DNA of 64,000 nucleotides, from NCBI RefSeq assembly GCF_001969265.1, contig NZ_CP019304.1:930001-994000 (forward strand), read 5' to 3'. This DNA comes from Arthrobacter sp. QXT-31 (GTDB lineage: Bacteria; Actinomycetota; Actinomycetes; Actinomycetales; Micrococcaceae). The notes beneath the pieces were generated by a model, which had not been told where the DNA came from, ran no database searches, and worked only from the letters and a program-made list of their open reading frames with translations. Within the stretch, counting starts at the first letter, position 1, and the number at the start of each line of letters is the position of its first letter. Of this stretch, positions 29,701 through 37,814 are shown in pieces. The position numbers and the translations under genes were made by a program.

Positions 29701-29877
29701 ATGTCTACGCACGCCCCGCTGTCTGCCGCCCACCGCCCATCCCGTCTGCAGTCCGCAACCGGCGAGGGCCGGATCGGAAACTGGCCGGACCCAATGCGCG
29801 GCCGGATTGGAAACTGGCCGGATCCGATGTCCGGTCTCATCGGCAACTGGCCGGATCCGATGCGACGGCAGCGCTAG
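29701..29877 (+). CDS. 58-residue peptide with three GxIGNWPDPM repeats
   Basis: ATG 29701 has CAGGAGA about 8 nt upstream. A Ser/His-rich leader of about 22 residues is followed by three 11-residue units: GRIGNWPDPMR, GRIGNWPDPMS and GLIGNWPDPMR, then RQR. The units differ mostly at synonymous third positions, so the peptide itself seems conserved. There is no signal peptide or membrane helix. Leader plus repeated core resembles precursors of cleaved peptides, but no maturation enzyme is next to it. Follows the secreted protein gene by 88 bp. Confidence 0.65.
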   Translation: MSTHAPLSAAHRPSRLQSATGEGRIGNWPDPMRGRIGNWPDPMSGLIGNWPDPMRRQR

Positions 29878-29958
29878 GGATATCCAGGCGAAGCTACAGT
29901 TCCATCTGGTCGAAGCTACGGTGCCATCCGGCCGCGTGACCGGGCCGGATGGCAAAGG

Positions 29959-29992
29959 AAAGTGCCGCCGCGCGGTGGCGCGGCGGCACTTA
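29959..29992. terminator. Terminator after the repeat-peptide gene
   Basis: AAGTGCCGCCGCG pairs with CGCGGCGGCACTT around a 6-nt loop. It lies between the peptide gene and the convergent MarR gene and could serve both. Confidence 0.85.
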
Positions 29993-30012
29993 TCCCTGCT
30001 CAATCACCCCGC

Positions 30013-30714
30013 CTATACGGGGGCGGAGTCGCCCTTCCCGTGCGGCTTCGGTATGACACCGGCCCGGTCCTGCGGCGCCGGGATGGCGTCCTGCGCTGCA
30101 TTCTCTTCTGCGGCGACGGGTGCCTGCAAGGCGGGTTCCGCAGACGAATCCGTGCCGGAGCCCTGCTGAACACCTTCATCCGGCACTCCTTCCAAGGGCG
30201 CGCCCGCTACGGCAGGGCCCCCTTCCACGTTCTCCCCCGCACCCGGCTCGCCTCCGGCGGATGTATCCTGAGGCTTGGCAGAGCCGGCTTTAGCGCGGCC
30301 GGGAAAGTAGCTGATGACCCGTGCCAGTTCCCTGCCCAGGACGGTTCCTCCGACGACATCAGGGGGCAATGCCTCCTGCTCGGCTTTCCGGGCCGCCTCC
30401 AGTGCCTGGCGCCCCGCTTCCGTTATGGAAACCTCGTTGTGCCGCCTGTCCAGCGAACTGGACTCACGAACCACAAGCCCTGCCGCCTCGAGCCGCGACA
30501 GCACCCGGCCTATTGACTGGCTGCGGACTTTGATGTCAGAGGCCAGCTGTTCCTGGTTCAGCGGGCCGTCGAGGAGGCCCTGCAGTGCGATGACCGCGGC
30601 GTGGGTGAGCCCGAGTTCGGCCAGGGCCTGGTCCTGCCTGCGCTGGACAAGCCTGGCGGCCATGGACAGCAGCTGGTGAGGGCCCCACTGGTCTGCGTCA
30701 GGATTCGGGACCAT
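30013..30714 (-). CDS. MarR family transcriptional regulator with long tail
   Basis: ATG 30714 has GAAGG upstream; the longer frame is unsupported. The product has 233 residues. Residues 1-145 form a MarR winged helix: LLDGPLNQEQLASDIKVRSQ (recognition part) and SSLDRRHNEVSITEAGRQ (wing). The remaining 90 residues are an unusual Ala/Gly/Glu/Pro-rich tail without fold. It probably represses genes and responds to a small ligand or oxidant. It is 104 bp from the YsnF-like gene on the same strand and is a candidate for binding the nearby palindromic sites. Confidence 0.85.
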   Translation of the reverse strand: MVPNPDADQWGPHQLLSMAARLVQRRQDQALAELGLTHAAVIALQGLLDGPLNQEQLASDIKVRSQSIGRVLSRLEAAGLVVRESSSLDRRHNEVSITEAGRQALEAARKAEQEALPPDVVGGTVLGRELARVISYFPGRAKAGSAKPQDTSAGGEPGAGENVEGGPAVAGAPLEGVPDEGVQQGSGTDSSAEPALQAPVAAEENAAQDAIPAPQDRAGVIPKPHGKGDSAPV

Positions 30715-30778
30715 CGGTTTAGACCTTCTTTCCCCTTTGAGCCCGTGCTGGCACCATGGCCAGCCCCAAATGCCGGCA

Positions 30779-30810
30779 ACGCCGGGGCCGGATAACCCGG
30801 CCCCGGCGTT
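30779..30810 (-). terminator. Terminator after the YsnF-like gene
   Basis: CGCCGGGGCCGG pairs with CCGGCCCCGGCG around ATAAC. It lies 8 bp past the stop of the YsnF-like gene and upstream of the MarR gene, separating the two units. Confidence 0.8.
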
Positions 30811-30817
30811 AGGCACA

Positions 30818-31690
30818 CTAACGTCGGGTGTCCTCGACGCCGTCGGTCTCAATGCGCTCCTTGCGGACTTGTTCATCCACTGTCACCTCATCGGTGACGG
30901 TTTCCGTGTCCAGCCTGACCCGCTCAACGGGCACGGCCTCCTTGTCCACCACGGGGCGTTCCTCGTGGAGCACCACCTCGTGTTCGGCCTCGCTGATGTC
31001 CGGACCGCTGAGCGCTTCGCCCCGGTTTCCTTCCGTGATCGGTTCGCGCTCCAGCCGCACTTCCTCGCGCTGCACGGGAACCGTCTGGGTGACGTTCTCG
31101 GTCACCACGTATTTGCGCAGGCGCGCCCGGCCGGCAGCCTGCCTTTCCGTGCCGACGTTCAGGCGTTCCTCCGAACGGGTCATGGCGTCATCGTCGCCCA
31201 GCCCTGCCGTTCCACGGCCGGCCCTGTCATCCGCCGCGCTGTAGGTTCCGCCGCTGCCTGCGGCCGCGAACCCCGCGTCCCGGTCAGTGGCTGTAAGGTT
31301 GGCAGCGGACTGCTCCGTTGTCCGGCGGGAGTCGGCGCTGTGCCCGTTCGCAGCCTCGGAGTAGGTCACGTTGCCGTTCAGCTGGTAGTGCTCGTAAAGG
31401 CGGTCTTCTTCTGCCGGGTCCAGGTGGCCGTCGGCGTCCACGCGCGGAGCGTCCTTTACTTGGTTCTTGCTGTACGGGACAACGATGTCGTCTCCTTCAA
31501 GCCGCGCCCCTTCCAGGGGAATGAAGGACTCCGAGGTTCCGAAAAGGCCCGTCCGTGCCGTCACCCATGTGGGCTGCCCGTTGGCATCATCCGCATAAAC
31601 CTGCCCGAAGGAGCCGATCTTGTCTCCGTCTGCGGAGACGATGTTTCCGTTCTTGTTGAGCAGGTCGTCGATGTGTTCCTTGGTCAGCAT
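30818..31690 (-). CDS. PRC-barrel plus DUF2382 (YsnF/AvaK) stress protein
   Basis: The product has 290 residues. The N-terminal PRC-barrel-like part (about 1-90) includes GNIVSADGDKIGSFGQVYAD and PLEGARLEGDDIVVPYSK. A polar linker is followed by DUF2382 (about 185-280): RKYVVTENVTQTVPVQREEV and the terminal EQVRKERIE. Such proteins are stress-induced in soil actinobacteria; the molecular function is not established. It shares a divergent region with the 32.1 kb operon. Confidence 0.9.
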   Translation of the reverse strand: MLTKEHIDDLLNKNGNIVSADGDKIGSFGQVYADDANGQPTWVTARTGLFGTSESFIPLEGARLEGDDIVVPYSKNQVKDAPRVDADGHLDPAEEDRLYEHYQLNGNVTYSEAANGHSADSRRTTEQSAANLTATDRDAGFAAAGSGGTYSAADDRAGRGTAGLGDDDAMTRSEERLNVGTERQAAGRARLRKYVVTENVTQTVPVQREEVRLEREPITEGNRGEALSGPDISEAEHEVVLHEERPVVDKEAVPVERVRLDTETVTDEVTVDEQVRKERIETDGVEDTRR

Positions 31691-32087
31691 GCTGTCTCCT
31701 TGGAGTTTGACTTCATGTTCACATTTGGCTGTTCACGCTGAGGCCGACGACGGCGCTGCCGCCCGACTGGTAGGTGTTGCCCACCGTGGCCGGCTGTCGT
31801 GCCGTCGTGGCCGAGGCCGATGCTCGAACCTCGCATCTATACCCTAAGCATGCTTACTATCAGATTGGCAAGCCTACTTAGCTTTTTTCTTCGGACCGGC
31901 CACGGCGGACCGGGGACCGCACTGCGCATTCGGGCGATTTTTCCGGCCGGAAACCTGACGAATACGGGCAACAGTACGAAAAGAATGACAAGGGTACTTA
32001 CTATTTATTAGTAAACATGCTTACCATTGCATGCCAGCACTGCTGGTTCTGAACAGCCGCTGACCCTTTCGGAAAGAGAGAGCGAAG
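31691..32087. promoter_or_regulatory. Divergent regulatory region with paired palindromic sites
   Basis: This AT-rich 397-bp gap separates the YsnF-like gene from the 32.1 kb operon. It contains TAAGCATGCTTACTA (31845-31859; minus strand TAGTAAGCATGCTTA), a weaker copy AAGCCTACTTAG (from 31870), and TAGTAAACATGCTTA (32009-32023) overlapping TTACTATTTATTAGTAA. GGGTAT/GGGTAC hexamers next to the sites could be -10 elements of a SigB-like factor. No gene is seen. Confidence 0.55.
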
Positions 32088-33089
32088 ATGACAGAGAATC
32101 AATGGCCGCAGGATGAAAGCCTTACGACTCCCCCGGCCACGCAGAACTCGGCTTACAACGCGGGCACCACCGGCTACGGCACAACGGGCGCGGACAGTGC
32201 CGGCTACGGCACGGGCGGCTCCGCCACGGCCTACCAGGACGATGCTTCCAAGAAGGATGTGGCCAAGCACGAGGCCGCGAACGTCGCAGGCGAGGCCAAG
32301 GGCGCAGCCAAGAATGTCGCCGAGACGGCCAAGTCCGAGGCGAAGAACGTCGCCTACGAGGCCAAGAACAGCGCCCGTGACCTGCTGCACCAGGCGAAGT
32401 CGGACCTGACCAGCCAGGCCGGCACCCAGCAGACGAAGGCCGCCGAAGGCATCCGTACCATCTCCTCGCAGCTGCGCACCATGGCCGACGCACCGGACCA
32501 GCAGGGCGTGGCCTCGGACCTGATCCGGCAGGCCGCCGACCGCTCCGAATCCGTCGCCTCCTGGCTGGACAACCGGGACCCGGGCTCGCTCCTGGATGAG
32601 GTCAAGTCCTTCGCCCGCCAGCGCCCCGGCACCTTCCTGCTCCTCGCAGCAGGCGCGGGCCTGCTCGCCGGACGCCTGGGCCGCAGCCTGCAGGCCGGCG
32701 CCCCCGAAACCACAACCCGGGCTGGAGCCGCCGGAACCGTTCCGCCCTACCCTGTTCAGCCGCCGGCAACGGAAAGTACCCTGGACGCCGGCGCGGGCGC
32801 GCCGCTCTATGACCGCGCGGAACTGGGCGAACCCGCCTACACCCAGCCGGCTTACGGCGAACCCGCCACCGGGCAGCCGGCCTACGGTGAGCCGGCCTAC
32901 GGTGAACCGGCAGTCGGGCAGCCGGGGTACGGAGAGCCAGGGATCGGCGAGCCTGGGTACGGAGAGCCCACGCGTCGCGGCACCACAGGTCCGGCCTCAA
33001 CGCAGTCACTGCCGGGCAACTCTGCTTCCGGCGTTCCGCTGCGGGATGTGGATGACCCGTACACCGAGGGTGGAGGTCGTCCCCTGTGA
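32088..33089 (+). CDS. Ala-rich helical protein with hydrophobic segment and YGEP repeat tail
   Basis: The product has 333 residues. A Tyr/Gly/Thr-rich start leads to an apolipoprotein-like helical stretch of KSEAKNVA-type heptads (about 50-110), then a segment with one hydrophobic helix (about 180-198, TFLLLAAGAGLLAG), then a tail with about nine GEPAYGEP/GQPxYGEP units (about 244-290). The 3' end overlaps the holin-family gene by 4 nt. It may coat or shape the membrane under stress; this is inference. Confidence 0.75.
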   Translation: MTENQWPQDESLTTPPATQNSAYNAGTTGYGTTGADSAGYGTGGSATAYQDDASKKDVAKHEAANVAGEAKGAAKNVAETAKSEAKNVAYEAKNSARDLLHQAKSDLTSQAGTQQTKAAEGIRTISSQLRTMADAPDQQGVASDLIRQAADRSESVASWLDNRDPGSLLDEVKSFARQRPGTFLLLAAGAGLLAGRLGRSLQAGAPETTTRAGAAGTVPPYPVQPPATESTLDAGAGAPLYDRAELGEPAYTQPAYGEPATGQPAYGEPAYGEPAVGQPGYGEPGIGEPGYGEPTRRGTTGPASTQSLPGNSASGVPLRDVDDPYTEGGGRPL

Positions 33090-33520
33090 GCAGCCAGATA
33101 CCCGATACCCCACCAACGGCCGCGCACGCGAAGGCCGACACCACGTCCCTGGGCGACCTCCTCGGTGAGGTCACCCGGGACCTGTCCACCCTGATCCGGC
33201 AGGAAATCGAACTCGCCAAAGCCGAACTCAAACAGTCCGGCACCCGCGCCGGCAAGGGCGGCGGCATGCTCGCCGGCGCCGGCGTCGCCGGGCACTTCGT
33301 GCTCCTGTTCCTCTCCATCGCCCTCTGGTACGCCCTCGGCGAGCTAATGGGACTGGGCTGGTCCGCCGTCGTCGTCGCCGTGATCTGGGGCATCATCGCC
33401 GCGATCCTGGCCTCGTCGGACGCAAGGAACTCAAAGCCATCAAGGGCATGCCCCAGACCGTCGAAACCGCCAAGGAAATCCCGCCCACCCTCAAACCGAA
33501 CGGAGACCACCGATGAGTGA
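33086..33520 (+). CDS. Phage-holin-family (holin_3_6) membrane protein, frameshifted near the end
   Basis: The product begins with GTG 33086 (overlap GTGA with the previous gene; GGAGG upstream). About residues 1-110 are typical: LIRQEIELAKAELKQSG, a Gly-rich turn, two hydrophobic helices. From about 33415 the frame loses similarity; adding one C there gives GRKELKAIKGMPQTVETAKE and a stop at 33516, overlapping the next ATG by ATGA. The given sequence therefore has a single-base loss. This is a chromosomal envelope-stress type gene, not a phage lysis gene. Confidence 0.8.
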   Translation: MSSQIPDTPPTAAHAKADTTSLGDLLGEVTRDLSTLIRQEIELAKAELKQSGTRAGKGGGMLAGAGVAGHFVLLFLSIALWYALGELMGLGWSAVVVAVIWGIIAAILASSDARNSKPSRACPRPSKPPRKSRPPSNRTETTDE

Positions 33521-34153
33521 GAACCCGGACGCCATCCGCGCCGACATCGAAGCCACCCGCGCCCGCCTCGGCACCAACGTGGACGCGGTCGCCGACAAGG
33601 TCACCCCCTCCAACATCGTCCACCGCCAACCAGCAAGGTCCGCGACGCCGTCTTCGGAGTAAAGGAGAAAGTCATGGGCACCGCAGAACACGCCACCCAC
33701 AACGCCTCCGGCCACCTCCACTCCGCCGCCCACACCACCGGCGGCGGAGTCCACCAGGCCACCGACGCCGCAGGCAACGCCCTCCACGGCGCCGGCGAAG
33801 CGATCGCCGACGCACCCCGCCAGGTCGCCGCGAAAACCCAGGGCAACCCCCTGGCCGCCGGGCTCATCGCCTTCGGCGCCGGACTGCTCGTCTCCTCCCT
33901 GATCCCGCCCAGCGAGAAGGAACGCGAAGCCGCCGACAAGCTCAAGACCGCGGCCGAACCGGTCACCACCCAACTGACCGAAACCGCCAAGGACATGGCC
34001 CAGGGCTGGAAGGAACCCGCCCAGGAAGCCGTCGAAAACGTCAAGGCCACCGCCACCGACGCCGCCCAGCACGTCAAGGAAGAAGGCCAAACCGCCGCCT
34101 CCGACGTCAAAGCAACCGCCACCGACGCCAAAGACCACGTCAAAAACACGTAG
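33513..34153 (+). pseudogene. DUF3618 protein, interrupted by a frameshift at about 33637
   Basis: ATG 33513 opens MSENPDAIRADIEATRARLG, the DUF3618 start, but the frame stops at TAA 33661. Reading a one-base shift in CACCGCCAACC (CAAACC expected) continues as SKVRDAVFGVKEKVMGTAEH and on to TAG 34153, giving about 213 residues: DUF3618 N-terminus, one hydrophobic segment (GNPLAAGLIAFGAGLLVSSL) and an Ala/Lys-rich helical tail with ATATDA repeats. The downstream part alone can be read from ATG 33674. The gene belongs to the operon with the holin-family gene. Loss of one A in a run fits a sequencing error. Confidence 0.75.
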
Positions 34154-34170
34154 TCTTCAGAGCACGACGA

Positions 34171-34201
34171 CGGCCGGCCCGCTTTCATGCGGGCCGGCCG
34201 T
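34171..34201. terminator. Terminator between DUF3618 operon and the oxidoreductase
   Basis: CGGCCGGCCCGC pairs with GCGGGCCGGCCG around TTTCAT, followed by TTTC. It serves converging units. Confidence 0.9.
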
Positions 34202-34229
34202 TTCTTGGTGGTCGGGAAGAAGGAGGAAC

Positions 34230-35528
34230 TTAGGCCCGGCCCTTCAGGATCAGGTTCCAGTAGATGCCGGGGAAAAGGTCCCGCTCGAGAATCCACGTGG
34301 AATGCCGTTCCTTGGCAACATCCACCTTCGGGATTGACGGCATGGGCCGGTACTCGTCGTCGAATTCTGCGAAGACAACTGTGGACCGGGACACCGTGAA
34401 GGGGCAGGCGGAGTATCCGTTGTATTTGGTGGTAGGCTCCCCGCCGCGGAGGACGGCTTTCAGGTTCTTCGCCAGGACAGTGGTCTGTTTCCGCAGCGCG
34501 GCGCCGGCCTTGGAGTTTTTGGTGCCGGCGGCGTCGCCCAGGGACCAGACATTCAGGTATCTGGTGTGGCGGAGCGTCTCCGGATCCACCTCCACGAATC
34601 CGCCGCTGTCGCCGTCTGCCGGCAGTGCGGTGGCCTTGAGCCAGTCGGGCGCGGACTGTGGCGGCACGGCGTGCAGAACGACATAGCTGAGGCTCTCACT
34701 CCGGCCCGTGGCCGAATCGTGGATCTGTACGCTTCGTGCAGCCGCATCAACTGCGGTCACCTCGCTGTTGCAGCGCAACTCGATGCCGTACTCGCTGATT
34801 TTACGGTTCAGCTCCTCGTCCACGCCGGGCACACCATAGACCGTCGGGGTCGGCACCACCATCACCACACGGATGCTGGAGAGCACTCCCTGCTGGCGCC
34901 AGTAGTCACAGGCGAGGTACATGGGCTTCTGTGCGGCGCCGCCGCACTTGACCGGCCCGGAGGGCATGGTGAACACGGCCGTGCCGCTCTTCAACCCGCT
35001 GAGCAGGGCCCAGGTCTTGGGAGCCAGCTCATACACATAGTTGGAGGAGGCATGGGGTGACTCCATGGCCTCGGCCAGGCCCGGCACCTTATCCCAGTCA
35101 AGCTGCAGGCCCGGGCACACCACCACATGGCCGTAGCTGAGCCGGTTCCCGGACGCCAGCAGCACCGTGTTCGTTTCCGGCCTGACGTCCACTGCGCTGT
35201 CCGGGATCCAGGCCACGCCCCTGGGAATGACCGACTCCTGAGGGCGTACGGCTTCGGCGGCCTCGGCGGTTCCTCCGCCGATATGCGAGAACAGCGGCTG
35301 GAAAAGGTGCCTGCCACTGGGTTCCACCACGGCAATGTCACGGACCCCGTAACGCCGGAGCCGGGCGGCCAGCGAGATCCCGGCGTTCCCGCCGCCGATC
35401 ACCACGACGTCGTGATGCCTGCGTCCATTGCTTTCGGGTCCGGAAGCGCGCCCGGCGACGGGCTGCTTCCCCTGCGTCGGAGGGACGGGCGGTGTGCTGG
35501 ACCGTGAAAGTCCAGATTCGGCTGCCAC
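34230..35528 (-). CDS. FAD-dependent oxidoreductase, sulfide:quinone reductase-like
   Basis: The product has 432 residues with GTG start, 2 bp after the DUF2945 stop, so both form one operon. A Pro-rich N-terminus of about 38 residues precedes the FAD-binding VVIGGGNAGISLAARL. Other SQR-like blocks are HLFQPLFSHIGGG, GPVKCGGAAQKPMYL with its Cys, and NVWSLGDAAGTKNSKAGAA (second FAD contact). It probably passes electrons from sulfide, persulfide or a related donor to quinone. The pair of Cys needed for classical SQR is not clearly complete, so the donor is uncertain. Confidence 0.85.
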   Translation of the reverse strand: MAAESGLSRSSTPPVPPTQGKQPVAGRASGPESNGRRHHDVVVIGGGNAGISLAARLRRYGVRDIAVVEPSGRHLFQPLFSHIGGGTAEAAEAVRPQESVIPRGVAWIPDSAVDVRPETNTVLLASGNRLSYGHVVVCPGLQLDWDKVPGLAEAMESPHASSNYVYELAPKTWALLSGLKSGTAVFTMPSGPVKCGGAAQKPMYLACDYWRQQGVLSSIRVVMVVPTPTVYGVPGVDEELNRKISEYGIELRCNSEVTAVDAAARSVQIHDSATGRSESLSYVVLHAVPPQSAPDWLKATALPADGDSGGFVEVDPETLRHTRYLNVWSLGDAAGTKNSKAGAALRKQTTVLAKNLKAVLRGGEPTTKYNGYSACPFTVSRSTVVFAEFDDEYRPMPSIPKVDVAKERHSTWILERDLFPGIYWNLILKGRA

Positions 35529-35530
35529 GG

Positions 35531-35740
35531 CTACCCTTTCTTTTCCGTCAGGGTGCCGGCTTTGTGTGCCGCCCTCGCCCCTGTCTTGGTGGACTCCACC
35601 ACGTACTGGGGTTCATCATCACTGGCGCGGTGGGTGTGGCCGTCCAGTTCGAAGTCGCTGGTCTTCTTTTCAACGATCTTGCCGTGGGTCTTTCCCTGCG
35701 GCGTGTTCCATTCCACTTCGGTGCCTTTGGTCAGCGCCAC
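35531..35740 (-). CDS. DUF2945 (hypervirulence-associated HVA1-like) protein
   Basis: GTG 35740 is favoured over 35746, because AAGGAG then has normal spacing and the family starts just before KGTEVEWNTPQG. The product is 69 residues, an SH3-like small fold ending in Lys-rich residues. HGKIVEKKTSDFELDG and PQYVVESTKTG are the family core. It is soluble and common near stress genes. It leads the operon with the SQR-like gene. Confidence 0.85.
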   Translation of the reverse strand: MALTKGTEVEWNTPQGKTHGKIVEKKTSDFELDGHTHRASDDEPQYVVESTKTGARAAHKAGTLTEKKG

Positions 35741-35970
35741 GCGCACTCCTTAGGTTGGGGCGGGCTCTAAAGTCATGGCCCGGGGTGGCCGTCAGCACCG
35801 ACCCTACAGCCGGTGGGTCAGTCCGGCCAGAGCGCCGGAATTGCTGGACTCTGCACGGGCGCGCCACCACACTGTCTATTACAGCCGGCAATCCGGGAAA
35901 TTGAGGGACGCGGGCACCGTATTTTCCGTGCTTAATTGCACCGGTTCAATCGCACTGAAAGGACAACGCC

Positions 35971-37407
35971 ATGGAGAACCTGGCAGCCATCCTCCCGCTG
36001 ATTGTCATTGTTGTTGCGGTGCTTCTGGGCGTCCTGATTATCTGGCTGGCCGTCAAACTCATGTGGAAGGTCGCCGAACCAAATGAGGCCCTCATTATTT
36101 CCGGACTAACCCGTGCCACGCTGGCAAGCGCCGACGGGATGGACTTCAAGATCGTCACGGGCAAGGGCGCGCTGGTGGTTCCGGGCCTGCAGACCGTCCG
36201 GACGCTGTCCCTCACACTGAACGAGACGGAACTGAAGGTCTCCTGCGTTACCAGCCAAGGCATCCAGGTGGTGGTGGAAGGCGTCGTCATCTACAAAATC
36301 GGGGATGCGCCCGCATTTATCGCCAATGCCGCACGCAGGTTTCTCGGCCAGCAGCCGAAAATGGAAAGCCAGGTGTACAACGTCTTCGAAGGCCACCTGC
36401 GTTCGATTATCGGCAGCATGACGGTTGAGGAAATTATCCGAGAGCGCGATAAGTTGGCGTCCCAGGTCCGCGGGGCCAGTGGCGTGGAAATGGAAAAGCT
36501 CGGCCTGGTGGTGGATTCCCTGCAGATTAAGGACCTCCAGGACCCCACCGGCTATATCCAGAACATCGCCAAGCCGCACATCGCCCAGGTCAAGATGGAA
36601 GCCCGCATTGCCGAGGCCACCCGGAACCGGGAGGCCTCGGAGCGGGAAGCCGAAGCCGCCGCCCAGATCGCTGATGCGCAGAGTGCTTCGGCGATCAGAC
36701 AGTCGGCCGCGCAGGCCAATGCGGAGCGGGCGAGGGCCAATGCCGCACAGGCCGGCCCGCTGGCAGAGGCCACCGCACGCCAGCAGGTGGTGGTCCAGGA
36801 AACCGAGGTGGCCAAGCTCGAGGCAGACCGCGAGGAACAGAAGCTGCAGACCACCATCCGCAAGCCCGCCGACGCGAAGGCCTACGCACAGCGCACCGAG
36901 GCAGAGGCGCAGAAGGCGGCGGACATCAGCGCAGCCGAAGCGCGGGCGAAGCGGACGGAACTGGAAGCCCAGGCCAATGCCCGCCGCGTGGAAGTGGAGG
37001 CGCAGGCCAATGCGAGCGCGGCCGCCGCCATTGCCGGAGGCACCCGGGTAACGGGCGAAGCCGAGGCAGCGGCCACGAAGGCACGCGGGGACGCCGCGGC
37101 GTCGGCCATCAAGGCGAAGGCCCTGGCCGAGGCAGACGGCATCAAGGCCCGCGGCGAGGCACTGGAGAGCAACCAGGATGCCGTCATTGCCCAGCAACTG
37201 GCGGAGAACATGCCGTCCATCGTGGCGGCAGCGGCCGAGCCGTTCGGCCACGTGGACCAGCTCACGGTACTCAATGGCGCCGATGGCCTCAACAGCATGG
37301 TGGGCGGGATCATCACCCAGGCGGGCACCTTCCTGCCGCGGCTGTCGACTGCCCTGAAGAACGGGCATAACCACGCCAAGCAGCCGCCGAAGCCGCCGGG
37401 CTCTTAG
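35971..37407 (+). CDS. Flotillin-like SPFH membrane protein
   Basis: The product has 478 residues. One N-terminal membrane helix (about 7-32), an SPFH/band-7 domain (about 35-190: VAEPNEALIISG, LNETELKVSCVTSQGIQV, GSMTVEEIIRERDKL), then a long Ala/Glu-rich coiled coil with AEAxA repeats (about 205-400), and a C-terminal helix near MPSIVAAAAEPFG as in flotillins. It scaffolds ordered membrane zones. The short NfeD-like gene follows by 78 bp, the usual partner class. Confidence 0.9.
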   Translation: MENLAAILPLIVIVVAVLLGVLIIWLAVKLMWKVAEPNEALIISGLTRATLASADGMDFKIVTGKGALVVPGLQTVRTLSLTLNETELKVSCVTSQGIQVVVEGVVIYKIGDAPAFIANAARRFLGQQPKMESQVYNVFEGHLRSIIGSMTVEEIIRERDKLASQVRGASGVEMEKLGLVVDSLQIKDLQDPTGYIQNIAKPHIAQVKMEARIAEATRNREASEREAEAAAQIADAQSASAIRQSAAQANAERARANAAQAGPLAEATARQQVVVQETEVAKLEADREEQKLQTTIRKPADAKAYAQRTEAEAQKAADISAAEARAKRTELEAQANARRVEVEAQANASAAAAIAGGTRVTGEAEAAATKARGDAAASAIKAKALAEADGIKARGEALESNQDAVIAQQLAENMPSIVAAAAEPFGHVDQLTVLNGADGLNSMVGGIITQAGTFLPRLSTALKNGHNHAKQPPKPPGS

Positions 37408-37485
37408 GGACTGGGCACGGCACGAACGGCCCAAAAAGGAACGGCACAGGGGAACTCCGGGGAAGCTGAGGGGAAGCCAAGGGAT

Positions 37486-37734
37486 ATGGTGCACAGGAAC
37501 GTCGACCGGAGCCTGACCGGGAAGATCGGCCGGGTGAGCGGGCGGATCGGCCCCGGAACCGTGGGCGAGGTCATGCTCGCCTACCGCGGCGGCACCAGCG
37601 CCTTTCACGCGTACCCGTTCGACAAGGTCAGCGTCTTCCCGGTCGGCGACGAGGTGCTGGTCATCTACTTCGAACCGCCGCAGACCGTCTTCGTGGATGA
37701 GCTGCCGGACGTTCTCCGCCACGAGGAACGCTAG
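37486..37734 (+). CDS. Short NfeD-like (OB-fold) protein, flotillin partner
   Basis: The product has 82 residues, all beta-rich: TGKIGRVSGRIGPGTVGEVML, then a hydrophobic core and VFPVGDEVLVIYFEPPQTVFVDEL. This agrees with the soluble OB-fold domain of NfeD proteins without membrane part. Position right after the flotillin gene supports a partnership. The family call is by pattern and moderate. Confidence 0.65.
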   Translation: MVHRNVDRSLTGKIGRVSGRIGPGTVGEVMLAYRGGTSAFHAYPFDKVSVFPVGDEVLVIYFEPPQTVFVDELPDVLRHEER

Positions 37735-37814
37735 CCCCGCCCGTTAACCCAACCTTCCGTTCCCGGTTACGCCCGCTCCCCCGCAAAGTTAGACGGCGGG
37801 AACATCGTTGAGGG

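Noticed and set aside
33086..34153. Prophage lysis module suggested by a holin-family gene
   Set aside because: No phage structural, integrase or lysin genes nearby; this holin_3_6/DUF3618 pair is a common chromosomal envelope operon.
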